Shown piece by piece: positions 19,562 to 28,597 of a DNA stretch of 64,000 bases. The stretch lies in assembly GCF_037478135.1 (NCBI RefSeq), contig NZ_JBBHDV010000006.1, positions 186,001 through 250,000 on the forward strand, read 5' to 3'. The position numbers and the translations under genes were made by a program. Origin of the DNA: Denitratimonas sp037478135. GTDB lineage: Bacteria; Pseudomonadota; Gammaproteobacteria; Xanthomonadales; Xanthomonadaceae. The stretch's first letter is position 1. Each line of letters begins with the position of its first letter. The notes beneath the pieces are model-generated. The model ran no database searches and was not told the DNA's origin. It saw nothing but the letters and a program-made list of their open reading frames with translations.

Positions 19562-20578
19562 CTGATTTTCATCATCTGCCTCTGCATCGGCCTGCTGCTC
19601 GCCGCCTGCACCACGCCCGAACCCTTGCGCCTGCACGGCCCATCCATGGGCACGACCTGGCAGGTGACGGCCATTACACCTGCCTCGCGCAAGGCGGAGC
19701 TGCGCGCGTGCATCGAGCAGCGCCTGGATGAGCTGATCGCGCAGATGAGCGCCTGGGAGCCCGGATCGGACCTGAGCCGCTTCAATCACGCCCCGGCGGG
19801 CAGCTGGCAGACGTTGCCGGCCGACCTTTTCACCGTGCTCGAACACGCGCTCGCACTGTCCGCACACACCCGGGGCGCCTACGATCCGACCATCGGCCCG
19901 CTCGTGGATGCCTGGGGCTTCGGTCCGCAGGGCGAATCGCGCAGCACGCCGCCATCGGATGAAGACATCGCCGCCGCACAGGCCCGGAGTGGTGCCGCGC
20001 GGCTGCAACTGGACGTGCCGCAGCGGCGCGCGCTGCAACCCGGCGGCCTGCAGCTGGATGTGAATTCGCTCGCGCCCGGTTACGCCGTGGATGCCATCGC
20101 CGCGCTACTGCATGAAGCCGGAGTCGAGGCGTTTCTGGTCGAACTGGGCGGAGAAATACGCGCGGCGGGGCGCAAACCCGACGGCCGCCCGTGGCGCGTG
20201 GCGGTGGAACGCCCCGACACGTCTGCGAACAGCGATTTCGACATCATCGTCGAACTGGTCGATGCCGCGCTCGGCACCTCCGGCGATTACCGCGTCGCCT
20301 TCATGCACGAGGGCCGGCGCTATTCCCACACCCTGGACCCGCGCACCGGTGAACCGGTGAGCCACGCCCTGGCCGCGGTGACCGTGATCATGAACAGCGC
20401 GGACGGTGGCAGCGCGATGGCCGCCGATGCACGCGCCGCCGCGCTGATGGTGCTCGGCCCGGAGGCCGGCATGGCCTTCGCGCTGGAACACGGGCTGGCG
20501 GCGGTGTTCACGCTGCGCGAAAGCGACGGCTACCGGCGCCTGGCCACACCGGCGTTCGAACGGTACCGCGCCCGATGA
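19562..20578 (+). CDS. apbE: FAD:protein FMN transferase, lipoprotein
   Basis: Transfers FMN from FAD onto a Thr in periplasmic target proteins. Family marks are HGPSMGTTWQV, GAYDPTIGPLVDAWGF, VELGGEIRAAG, TSGDYRV, HTLDPRTGEPV and the Mg2+-binding SAMAADARAAAL. A short signal with lipobox LLAAC shows it is a lipoprotein. The start is unclear. The frame is open from an ATG at 19343, but that would put 73 repeat-derived residues before the signal; I set it at the CTG at 19562, directly after GGGGAGAGGGAG. The likely substrate is the DUF2271 protein encoded two genes upstream. It overlaps the next gene by four bases. Confidence 0.85.
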   Translation: MIFIICLCIGLLLAACTTPEPLRLHGPSMGTTWQVTAITPASRKAELRACIEQRLDELIAQMSAWEPGSDLSRFNHAPAGSWQTLPADLFTVLEHALALSAHTRGAYDPTIGPLVDAWGFGPQGESRSTPPSDEDIAAAQARSGAARLQLDVPQRRALQPGGLQLDVNSLAPGYAVDAIAALLHEAGVEAFLVELGGEIRAAGRKPDGRPWRVAVERPDTSANSDFDIIVELVDAALGTSGDYRVAFMHEGRRYSHTLDPRTGEPVSHALAAVTVIMNSADGGSAMAADARAAALMVLGPEAGMAFALEHGLAAVFTLRESDGYRRLATPAFERYRAR

Positions 20579-22209
20579 GCCGGCATTCCGCGAAACCCGA
20601 CCGGGCCTGGTTCGGGCAGGCGGCCAGCCTGCTGGCGCTGCTGGTGATCGGCGTGATCTCCGTGCGCTTCAGCCCCGGCGAATGGCGCTGGAGCACGGAC
20701 CCGCAGCGCATCGGCTGGGCGCTGGCGGCCAGTGTGCTGTTCTTCGCGGCCTGGGGTTTCGGCGCTCGGCGCCGTGCCGCCCGCAAACGGGCCGAAGCCG
20801 GTACGCCGCTGCGTGCTGACGGGCCGCTGCCGGTATTCCACGCCAGCCAGACCGGGTTCGCCCAGCAGCTGGCCGAACAGACAGCGCTGGTACTGCAACG
20901 GGCCGGCGTTCCGGCCTGCGCGAAGCCGCTGACGGCGCTGGATGTTGAAGCACTGGCGACGGTGCCGCGCGCACTGTTCATCGCCAGCACCACCGGCGAG
21001 GGCGATGCGCCGGATGCGCTGGCCGGTTTCGTGCGGCGCACGCTGGCCGGCAAGGCGCCACTGCCCGGCCTGCACTACGGTCTGCTGGCGCTGGGCGACC
21101 GCCACTACACGCAGTTCTGCGCGTTCGGCCGGCAACTGGATGCCTGGTTGCAGGCCCAGGGCGCGACGCCGATGTTTCCGTCCATCGAAGTCGACAACGC
21201 CGACACCGCCGCGCTGGAACGCTGGCGTGATGCGCTGGCGCAGCTGGGCGGCAAGGCGCTGGAACTTCCACAGTTCGACGCCGCACCGTGGCAGGACTGG
21301 CGCCTGATGCAGCGGCAGGAACTGAATCCGGGCAGTCAGGGCGAGCCGGTATTCCAGCTGCAATTGCAGCCGGCCGACGACCCGCTGCCGGCATGGCGCG
21401 CCGGCGACATCGCCGAAGTGCTGCCGCAACACGCTCCGGAAACCCTGAGCGCATGGTTCCGCGCCACCGGGCTGGATCCGCAACAGCAGGTGGACGTGGC
21501 CGGTGCCGGCTCATCCTTGATCGACCACGTCGCCCGCTGCGAGCTGCCCGAGCCCGCGCATATCGCCGGCATGGACGCACAGCAGGTGGCCGACACCGTG
21601 GTGCAGCTGCGCGCCCGGGATTATTCGATCGCCTCGATTCCGGCCGATGGCTCGCTCGAATTGCTGGTGCGGCAGGGGCATCGTCCCGATGGCAGTCTCG
21701 GGCTGGCCGCCGGCTGGCTGACACGACATGCCGCACCCGGGAAAACCATTGCTCTGCGGCTGCGCAGCAATCCCAACTTCCACGCTCCGGATGACGATGT
21801 GCCGCTGATCCTGATCGGCAACGGCACCGGTCTGGCCGCGCTGCGCGCACTGCTGCGTGAACGCATCGCGGCCGGGCGACATGCCAACTGGCTGCTGTTC
21901 GGCGAGCGCCAGCGCAGCTGCGATTTCTTCCACGGCGTGGAGCTGGAAGCCGCGCTTGCGGCAGGTCATCTGAGCCATCTGGATCTGGCCTTCTCGCGCG
22001 ATGGCGCGCAGCGGGTGTATGTGCAGCATCTGCTGCAGCAGCAGGCCGAACGCCTGCAAGACTGGATTGAGGCCGGTGCCTGCATCCACGTCTGCGGCAG
22101 TCTGGAAGGCATGGCCGGCGGCGTGGACGCGGCACTGCGCTCGATCCTGGGCGATGCCCGGATGCAGCACCTGGCCGAAACCGGTCACTACCGCCGCGAC
22201 GTGTACTGA
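20575..22209 (+). CDS. Membrane-anchored CysJ-like NADPH flavoreductase
   Basis: A 544-residue diflavin reductase. Two N-terminal membrane helices (about 15-31 and 46-63) are followed by a basic stop (RRRAARKR). A flavodoxin-like FMN domain spans about 86-220 (HASQTGFAQQLAEQTA), an FAD domain contains RARDYSIAS at 346-354, and an NADP-binding domain contains GNGTG at 415-419 and GERQRSCDFF near 443-452. The C-terminus YRRDVY is typical of the cytochrome P450 reductase/CysJ family. It should carry electrons from cytoplasmic NADPH to the membrane, probably to the PepSY protein. It overlaps apbE (ATGA), so the two are translationally coupled. No CysI partner is encoded here, which argues against assimilatory sulfite reduction. 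Confidence 0.88.
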   Translation: MSRHSAKPDRAWFGQAASLLALLVIGVISVRFSPGEWRWSTDPQRIGWALAASVLFFAAWGFGARRRAARKRAEAGTPLRADGPLPVFHASQTGFAQQLAEQTALVLQRAGVPACAKPLTALDVEALATVPRALFIASTTGEGDAPDALAGFVRRTLAGKAPLPGLHYGLLALGDRHYTQFCAFGRQLDAWLQAQGATPMFPSIEVDNADTAALERWRDALAQLGGKALELPQFDAAPWQDWRLMQRQELNPGSQGEPVFQLQLQPADDPLPAWRAGDIAEVLPQHAPETLSAWFRATGLDPQQQVDVAGAGSSLIDHVARCELPEPAHIAGMDAQQVADTVVQLRARDYSIASIPADGSLELLVRQGHRPDGSLGLAAGWLTRHAAPGKTIALRLRSNPNFHAPDDDVPLILIGNGTGLAALRALLRERIAAGRHANWLLFGERQRSCDFFHGVELEAALAAGHLSHLDLAFSRDGAQRVYVQHLLQQQAERLQDWIEAGACIHVCGSLEGMAGGVDAALRSILGDARMQHLAETGHYRRDVY

Positions 22210-22282
22210 TGCGCTGATGCGCTGATCCGGGCAGGATCTCGGCGGCTTGAATTGCCGCCATGCCCGACCCATCCTCATCGGC

Positions 22283-22546
22283 ATGGCAACCGGATGGGCA
22301 AAAGAAGGCGCGGTGCAGGACCAGATCGACAGCACGGTCGAAGATGCCGTGCTGCGCGCCCGCAGCCGCCTGCCGCAGGGCCCCGGCCTGGCCGAATGCG
22401 AGGACTGCGACGAACCGATCCCGCAGGCCCGGCGCGACGCGATCCCCGGCGTGCGCCGCTGCATCGCCTGCCAGAGCGAGCTGGACAAGGCCGACAGTTT
22501 CAGCGGCTACAACCGGCGTGGCAGCAAGGACAGCCAGCTGCGCTGA
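22283..22546 (+). CDS. DksA/TraR-type C4 zinc-finger protein
   Basis: A small protein of 87 residues. CEDCDEPIPQARRDAIPGVRRCIACQ is a complete CxxC-(17)-CxxC DksA/TraR zinc finger. Its length and the 'DQIDSTVEDAVLRARSRLP' opening resemble the short YbiI/TraR group, which binds RNA polymerase without the long coiled coil of DksA. The ATG at 22283 gives the usual family length; the upstream Shine-Dalgarno sequence is weak. The target promoters are unknown. Confidence 0.8.
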   Translation: MATGWAKEGAVQDQIDSTVEDAVLRARSRLPQGPGLAECEDCDEPIPQARRDAIPGVRRCIACQSELDKADSFSGYNRRGSKDSQLR

Positions 22547-22658
22547 GAGTCTGGTTCAAAGAATCGCCGGATGCAGTGCGCGGATGCAGCGCGATGCCCG
22601 CGCCGGTCATACTTGCAGGCGATGGCCCGCCGGGCCGATACGCTGGACAAGGTGATCG

Positions 22659-25526
22659 ATGCACGGGTTGCTGGCGATGGTGGGCGCGTTCTTCGGCGCC
22701 ATATTGGGCGGTATCCATGAAGTGATGCTGGGTCTTGTGGCCGGCGCGCTGCTGGGCTGGCAGGGCGCGCGGATCGGGCAACTGCGGCAACGCATCGCCG
22801 CACTCGAACGCCAGGCCGCAGCGCTGGATATGGGGCGCGCGGCCGCCGCAGCAATGGCCGCCGGGCAGACGACGAAACCACCGGCGCAGAACCCTTCCGC
22901 CTCCGACAACGCAGTGGCCGGCGCTCGGGTTGAAGCGGCCCGTGCCGTTGCCACGCCGGCGACCGGCGCATCCGCAGCCGATGCCGCGCAACGTTCCCCG
23001 CACGCTCCCCACGTCCCGGCCGAACCTCCGGCAGCGGCAGCGCTGGCCGCGCGTGCGCCGGCAGCCACAGCAGCGTCAGCGTCGGCTGGATCAGGGGGGC
23101 GCGTCGCCCATGCGCCGGCAACCGCTGCAACACGCATTCCATCTCCAATCTCCGCCCAGGGTCCGCGCCAATGGCCGACCGGGGCGGTGGAAGACGATCC
23201 GCCGCCGTTCGCACGCCTGCTGGCACGCGGCCGGGACTGGCTGTTCAGCGGCAATGTGCCGGTCAAGATCGGTGTGCTGGTGCTGCTGTTCGGCGTGGCG
23301 GCGGCGCTGAAATATTCGGTTGATGCCGGCTGGGTGCAGGTGCCGCTGGCGGCGCGTCTGGCGCTGGTGGCAGCCGGCGGTCTTGCCGCCGTGGTCTGGG
23401 GCTGGCGCAACCGCCTCCTGCGTCCGGCGTTCGGGTTGAGCATGCAGGGCGGCGGCATCGGCATCCTGCTGCTGACGGTGTTCGCAGCCTATCGTCTGTA
23501 CGCGCTGCTGCCCTCCGGCATCGCCTTCGCGCTGGTGCTGGTGCTGGTGGCCGGCGCGGCGGCGCTGGCGGTGCTGCAGCACGCGATGGCGCTGGCAGTG
23601 CTGGGCTTCCTCGGTGGCTATCTGGCGCCGGTGCTGCTGAGTACCGGAGAAGGCAGCCATGTCGCGCTGTTTTCGTTCTATGCGGTGCTGAATGCGGCGG
23701 TGTTCGTCATCGCCTGGCTGCGCCAGTGGCGTGCGCTGAACCTGATCGGCTTCGCCTTCACCTTCGCCATCGGGCTGGCCTGGGGGGTGCAGTATTACCG
23801 GCCCGAACACCTGTCCACGGTGGCGCCGTTCCTGCTGCTGTTCTTCCTGTTCTACGTGGCGATCGCGGTGCTGCACGCACTGCGTGCGCCGGGGCGGCAG
23901 CGTGGTTTCGTCGATGGCACGCTGGTGTTCGGCACGCCACTGCTGGCGTTCCCGCTGCTGGCCGCGATGCTGCACCACGAGCCGATGACGCTGGCCTGGT
24001 GCGCGCTGGCGGTGGCCTTGCTGTACGCCGGGCTGGCGTTCTGGCTGATCCGCAAGCGCGGCGCGGTGCTGCTGGGGCAGTCGTTCGCGACGCTGGCGGT
24101 GGGTTTTGCCACGCTCGCGGTGCCGCTGGCATTTTCGGCGCGTTGGACCTGCGTCACCTGGGCGCTGGAAGGCGCGGCACTGGTCTGGCTGGGGCTGCGC
24201 CAACGCCGTCTGCTTCCGCAAGTGGCCGGGATCGCGTTGCAGGTGCTGGCGGCAGGTGCGTATTTCCTCGATGCGATCGATGGCGGCTGGCACGCCAGCG
24301 CCGGTGAATGGCCGCTGCTCAACGGCCATGCGCTGGGCGTGGCATTGCTGGCGGCATCGACGTTCGCGATCAGCCTGTTGTACGAGCGCGCCGGCAAGCG
24401 GCGGCTGTGGGTATGGCCGGGTTTCATCCTCGGCACGCTGTGGTGGTGGTGGCTGGGGCTGCGCGAGATCGAGCAGCACGTGGCGGCGTTTTCGCTGTCG
24501 CGCTTCCCGGTCGGGGAGCCCTGGGCCTGGGTCGGTTTTTCGGCGCTGACGATGCTGCTGATGGCCGGCCTGCGGCGTGGCCTGGACTGGCCGCGACCGG
24601 GCTGGAACGTGCTGCTGACGCTACTGGTCGGGATTCCGCTGGCACTGCTGATCGAAGGCTTCGATGCATCGGCATTGCAAGCTCCACTGGCAGGCGCCTG
24701 GCTGGTCTGGATCGCGGCGGCACTGCTCGGCCTGGCATCGCTGCGCACACCGTTGCAACGCGGTCTGTCGTTCGCGCATGTGGCGTTTCTTTCCACGCTG
24801 GCGCTGGTCTACGGACTGGCGCTGGGCCGCTGGGCGAACGAGATCGCAGCGCTGGGCAGCAGCTGGGTGCTGCTGGCCTGTCTGGCGCCGCTGATCGCGT
24901 TGCTGCTGCTGACCGCACGGGCGCCGGCGCTGGGTACATTCCCGTTGCAGGCGCAATTCCCGCGCTATGCAGCGCGCTGGTTCGTGCCGGCCGGCATCGT
25001 GCTGGTGCTGGCCTGGCTCATGTCCCTGCAACTGGATGGCGATGCCGCACCGCTGCCGTTCGTGCCGCTGTTCAATCCGCTCGAACTGGCGCAGCTGATC
25101 GGTCTGATCGTGGCCGGGCGCTGGCTGTGGCGGCGCTCGCCGGATGGCGCACCGCTGCCGCTGGCGATCGCCGGCTTCGTGTTCCTGAGCCTGGCCGGGC
25201 TGCGCGCCGTGCACCATTACAGCGGCGTGCCGTGGAGCCCGAAGATCCTGGACAACGGCACCGCGCAGGCGACGCTGACGGTGCTGTGGAGCATCGCCGG
25301 CGTGATTGCCTGGGTATCGGGCTCACGCCGCCAACACTGGAACCTGTGGCTGGCCGGGGCGCTGGGCATGGGCCTGGTGCTGGCCAAGCTGGTGCTGGTG
25401 GACCGGCAATACGTCGGCAATCTGGCCGGCATTGTTTCGTTCATCGCCGTCGGCGGGCTGCTGGTGCTGGTCGGACGCATTGCACCGACGCCGCCACGGC
25501 ACGAACCGGCAAAGGACACCCCATGA
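22659..25526 (+). CDS. DUF2339 polytopic membrane protein
   Basis: A 955-residue inner-membrane protein. After a first hydrophobic stretch and a short coiled coil (about 35-55) comes an Ala/Pro-rich linker to about residue 180, then roughly 25 membrane helices to the C-terminus. RGRDWLFSGNVPVKIGVLVLLFGVAAALKYS is the conserved DUF2339 entry. The function of the family is unknown. The stop overlaps the DUF3999 start (ATGA), and the two families commonly occur together, so they probably form one envelope complex. Confidence 0.88.
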   Translation: MHGLLAMVGAFFGAILGGIHEVMLGLVAGALLGWQGARIGQLRQRIAALERQAAALDMGRAAAAAMAAGQTTKPPAQNPSASDNAVAGARVEAARAVATPATGASAADAAQRSPHAPHVPAEPPAAAALAARAPAATAASASAGSGGRVAHAPATAATRIPSPISAQGPRQWPTGAVEDDPPPFARLLARGRDWLFSGNVPVKIGVLVLLFGVAAALKYSVDAGWVQVPLAARLALVAAGGLAAVVWGWRNRLLRPAFGLSMQGGGIGILLLTVFAAYRLYALLPSGIAFALVLVLVAGAAALAVLQHAMALAVLGFLGGYLAPVLLSTGEGSHVALFSFYAVLNAAVFVIAWLRQWRALNLIGFAFTFAIGLAWGVQYYRPEHLSTVAPFLLLFFLFYVAIAVLHALRAPGRQRGFVDGTLVFGTPLLAFPLLAAMLHHEPMTLAWCALAVALLYAGLAFWLIRKRGAVLLGQSFATLAVGFATLAVPLAFSARWTCVTWALEGAALVWLGLRQRRLLPQVAGIALQVLAAGAYFLDAIDGGWHASAGEWPLLNGHALGVALLAASTFAISLLYERAGKRRLWVWPGFILGTLWWWWLGLREIEQHVAAFSLSRFPVGEPWAWVGFSALTMLLMAGLRRGLDWPRPGWNVLLTLLVGIPLALLIEGFDASALQAPLAGAWLVWIAAALLGLASLRTPLQRGLSFAHVAFLSTLALVYGLALGRWANEIAALGSSWVLLACLAPLIALLLLTARAPALGTFPLQAQFPRYAARWFVPAGIVLVLAWLMSLQLDGDAAPLPFVPLFNPLELAQLIGLIVAGRWLWRRSPDGAPLPLAIAGFVFLSLAGLRAVHHYSGVPWSPKILDNGTAQATLTVLWSIAGVIAWVSGSRRQHWNLWLAGALGMGLVLAKLVLVDRQYVGNLAGIVSFIAVGGLLVLVGRIAPTPPRHEPAKDTP

Positions 25527-26917
25527 TCCGATCCCTGCTGCTGATCCTGCTGCTGACCGTGTCCGGCGCGCCATCGATGGCGCAGGAGCTGCGTCACCCG
25601 CCGCCGACGCCCGACGACTTCGCGTGGCAATGGCCGCTGGCGGTGGACGCGGAGCAGGACATGATGCGTTTCAAGCTGGCGCCGGAGGTCTACTCCCGGC
25701 TGTGGCGCGATGACCTGTCGGATCTGGTGGTGTTCAACGCCGCCGGCGAGGCGGTGCCGCTGGCACCGCTGGAAGGCGTGCTCGACCATGCCGGACGCCT
25801 GGCCGCGCCACCGCCGCCGCTGGAGGCACCGCTGTTCCACATCCCGCGTGTGGGCGCGCGCAACACCGGTGAGCGTCTGCGCCTGATCGTGGCTGAGCGC
25901 AACGATGGCCGGCTGGAACGCATCGACACTGGTGTGGAACTCGGCGCGGCCGGCCCGGACCTGCTGCTGGACCTGTCCGCGATGCAGACCCCGGTGCGCG
26001 CGCTGCTGGTGGAATTTGAAGCGGGCAGCCCACCGCTGAATGCCCGCGTGGACGTGTTCGGCAGCCGCGACCTGTCCAACTGGACCCGGCTGGTGGCGCA
26101 GCAGGCGCTGGTATCGCTGAACGAGGGCGGGCTGAAGCTGGAACGCAGCCGGATCGAATTCGCGCCCACCCACCTGCCGTACCTGCGCCTGCTGCGCACC
26201 GACCGCCAGGCCGAATTGCCCATCGCGAAGGTGCTGGCGGTCCGCGGACGCGCGATCGACACCCCGGACGTGCCGCATCACCAGATCGCACTGGACGGCG
26301 AACCCGAGGCGCGCGGCCACGGCCATGTCTACCACAGCGACGGTCCGTTCCCGGTGGAACAGGTCGCCGTGACATTGGCTGATCGCAATGCCGCCGCCAG
26401 CGTCATCATCGAAAGCCGGCCGCGCGCGGATCTGCCATGGCGCGAGCGTGCCCGCGGCAATGCCTTCCGCGTCGGTACCGGCGCCGGATCGATCGACTCT
26501 GCCGCCTTCGATACCGGCTTGATACGCGACCGCCAGTGGCGCGTCCGCACCGAACCTGTGCAGGCGCGTGCGCCGCAGCTGACCCTGCTTTACCGCCCCG
26601 ACCAGTTCGCGTTGCTGACCCAGGGCGAGCCGCCGTTCCGCCTGGCTGCCGGTAGCGCCCGCGCGCAACGCAGCCACGTGCCGCTGCATGCGGTGCTGGC
26701 GCAGTTGCGCAGCAGTCGCGGTGATGACGGTTGGATGCCGCCCGAGGCCGAATTGGGACGCGGTGCGGAACTGGCCGGCAGCGCCGCGCTGGCACCGCGC
26801 CCTGATGCCGACGGTTCACCCACGGCGTGGCAATGGCTGCTGTGGGGTCTGCTGCTGGCCGGCGCCTTCACCGTGGTGGCGATGGTGCTGAAACTGCTGC
26901 GCCAGTCCGGCGCCTGA
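25523..26917 (+). CDS. DUF3999 family protein
   Basis: A 464-residue protein with a signal peptide at about 1-20 (SMA-QE) and a large periplasmic beta-rich domain. A carbohydrate-binding-like part is seen in VDVFGSRDLSNWTRL. One C-terminal membrane helix spans about 438-458 (WQWLLWGLLLAGAFTVVAMVLK). It matches the DUF3999 family of unknown function. The ATG at 25523 overlaps the DUF2339 stop codon. The topology suggests a periplasmic sensor or scaffold domain tethered next to the DUF2339 channel-like protein. Confidence 0.85.
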   Translation: MIRSLLLILLLTVSGAPSMAQELRHPPPTPDDFAWQWPLAVDAEQDMMRFKLAPEVYSRLWRDDLSDLVVFNAAGEAVPLAPLEGVLDHAGRLAAPPPPLEAPLFHIPRVGARNTGERLRLIVAERNDGRLERIDTGVELGAAGPDLLLDLSAMQTPVRALLVEFEAGSPPLNARVDVFGSRDLSNWTRLVAQQALVSLNEGGLKLERSRIEFAPTHLPYLRLLRTDRQAELPIAKVLAVRGRAIDTPDVPHHQIALDGEPEARGHGHVYHSDGPFPVEQVAVTLADRNAAASVIIESRPRADLPWRERARGNAFRVGTGAGSIDSAAFDTGLIRDRQWRVRTEPVQARAPQLTLLYRPDQFALLTQGEPPFRLAAGSARAQRSHVPLHAVLAQLRSSRGDDGWMPPEAELGRGAELAGSAALAPRPDADGSPTAWQWLLWGLLLAGAFTVVAMVLKLLRQSGA

Positions 26918-26942
26918 GCATCACCGGGTCCGCTGCGCGCGT

Positions 26943-26966
26943 GCCCGGTTTCACGCCGCGCCGGGC
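26943..26966. terminator. Possible bidirectional terminator between convergent genes
   Basis: GCCCGG and CCGGGC form a six-pair stem with a 12-base loop in the 50 bases between the DUF3999 and yicC stop codons. An alternative stem ACCGGG / CCCGGT overlaps it. There is no clear U-run, so this is tentative. Confidence 0.35.
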
Positions 26967-26967
26967 C

Positions 26968-27834
26968 TCATTCCAAATTCTGCACCTGCTCGCGCATCTG
27001 TTCGATCAGCACCTTCAGCTCCACCGCGATCTGGCTGGTGCGCGCGTCGACAGATTTGGAGCCCAGGGTGTTGGCCTCGCGGTTGAATTCCTGCATCAGG
27101 AAATCCAGGCGGCGGCCGACCGCTTCGCGCAGGCCGAGCACGCGCCGCGCTTCGGCGATGTGGGTGGCGAGACGGTCCAGCTCCTCGTCCACGTCCAGCT
27201 TCTGCAGCCACAGCACGAATTCCTGCTCCAGCCGGCCCGGCTCCAGCGTCGGGGCCAGTTCGGCGAAGCGGGTTTCCAGCCGGGTGCGCAGGCCGGCGCG
27301 GATCTCCGGCAGCCACTGGCGCACCTGCGCGCAGGCGGTTTCGATGCCATCCAGCTTTTCACGCAACACCGCGGCCAGCTTGGCGCCCTCGCGCTCGCGC
27401 GCGGCGCAGAATTCGCCGATCGTGGTGTCGATCAGCGCCAGGGTTTCGGCCTGCAAACCAGCCGGATCGGGGGTGTCCTGTTCCACCACGCCGGGCCAGG
27501 CCAGCAGTTCGGTGAAGTTGACTTGCAGATTGGGGAAACGGCCAGCCTGCTGTGCCGCGACCTGCGCCAGGCGCTCGAGCAGTTCGGCATTGAGCACCAG
27601 TTCGCGCGAGGAATCAGACGCGGCGGATTTGAGCCGCAGCGACATTTCCACCTTGCCACGCTGGACCTTGCCGGCCACGCGCTCGCGGATCACCGGCTCC
27701 AGTCCGCGCAGATCGTCGGGCGCGCGCAGCGAAAACTCCAGGTAGCGGTGGTTCACGGCACGCATTTCGGCGCTGAGCGTGCCCCAGGCGGTGGCGCGCT
27801 CGGCCGAGGCGAAGGCGGTCATGCTGCGGATCAT
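26968..27834 (-). CDS. yicC: YicC family endoribonuclease
   Basis: A 288-residue protein of the YicC family, reported in E. coli as an endoribonuclease acting on RNA. Conserved features are the opening MIRSMTAFASAE, the segment AEMRAVNHRYLEFSLRAP, the C-terminal helix EELDRLATHIAEARRVL and the signature FLMQEFNREANTLGSKS. I used the ATG at 27834; a GTG directly upstream is in frame but unnecessary. It is divergent from the DUF2799 lipoprotein gene and rph, recalling the frequent yicC-rph neighbourhood. Confidence 0.93.
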   Translation of the reverse strand: MIRSMTAFASAERATAWGTLSAEMRAVNHRYLEFSLRAPDDLRGLEPVIRERVAGKVQRGKVEMSLRLKSAASDSSRELVLNAELLERLAQVAAQQAGRFPNLQVNFTELLAWPGVVEQDTPDPAGLQAETLALIDTTIGEFCAAREREGAKLAAVLREKLDGIETACAQVRQWLPEIRAGLRTRLETRFAELAPTLEPGRLEQEFVLWLQKLDVDEELDRLATHIAEARRVLGLREAVGRRLDFLMQEFNREANTLGSKSVDARTSQIAVELKVLIEQMREQVQNLE

Positions 27835-27982
27835 CACGGTTCCAGTCGAAAGGAAAGACCGCGCAGCTTACCGCCGCCACGCACCGGCCGCCGCATCCGC
27901 AGGCCGATGCCATCGCGGCAGGCGCTCTGGCACTATTCCGAAGATGCCCGGATAGGCCCGGGTTTTAACGGAGATGCCCTGC

Positions 27983-28540
27983 ATGACATCCATCAGGAAC
28001 CTTGCCGGCATGGCGCTTTTGCTGGCATTGGCCGGCTGTGCCACGCTCAGCGAAACCGATTGCGCGCGCGGCGACTGGCATCGGATCGGCCTGGAAGACG
28101 GCCGCTACGGATACAGCGCCGAACGCCTCTCGCACCACGACAAGGCCTGTGCCAAGCACGGTTTCGGCGTGGATGCGCGCGCCTACCATGCCGGCCATGC
28201 CACCGGACTGCGGCAATTCTGCGTACCGGCCCGCGCCTTCTCGATGGGGCGCAAGGGCGAGACCTACCAGCACCAGTGCCCGCGCGATACCGAAGCCGCG
28301 TTCATGCCGGCCTACCACCACGGCCGCGATGTGTACGGCGTGGAGCAGGAGCTGGAGCGACTGAAGAAGGAGCTCGACGAACTGCGCGCCGAAATCGACG
28401 ACGAAAACACCGGCAAGACCGCGCGCGAAATCGCCGAACAGCGGCTGCGCTACGTCAGCAACGACCGCAACCGGCGCGAACGCGACCGCGATGCGCTGCT
28501 GGAACGCGCCCGCCGGCTCGGCTATGACAACGCCTGGTAG
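27983..28540 (+). CDS. DUF2799 lipoprotein
   Basis: A 185-residue lipoprotein with a signal peptide and lipobox LAGC (Cys19). The mature part has two DUF2799-type repeats (GDWHRIGLEDGRYGYSAERLSHH and AYHAGHATGLRQFC) with conserved Cys, then a charged coiled coil at about 115-180 (EQELERLKKELDELRAEI). It is anchored in the membrane facing the periplasm; its function is unknown. I chose the second ATG (27983) because CGGAG sits eight bases before it; the ATG at 27974 overlaps that site. Confidence 0.75.
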   Translation: MTSIRNLAGMALLLALAGCATLSETDCARGDWHRIGLEDGRYGYSAERLSHHDKACAKHGFGVDARAYHAGHATGLRQFCVPARAFSMGRKGETYQHQCPRDTEAAFMPAYHHGRDVYGVEQELERLKKELDELRAEIDDENTGKTAREIAEQRLRYVSNDRNRRERDRDALLERARRLGYDNAW

Positions 28541-28597
28541 CTCTGCCCGACGCGCCGGGCGGAGTACCATGACCGGCTTTTCAGGCAGGACTGCTTC

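Noticed and set aside
20575..22209. Assimilatory sulfite reductase alpha subunit (cysJ)
   Set aside because: The domain order matches, but the two membrane anchors, the apbE coupling and the absence of cysI or other sulfur genes argue for a different electron acceptor.
24308..25522. Upstream extension of the DUF3999 frame inside the DUF2339 gene
   Set aside because: Overlaps the DUF2339 coding sequence; the signal peptide begins at the ATG at 25523, which overlaps the DUF2339 stop in the usual coupled manner.
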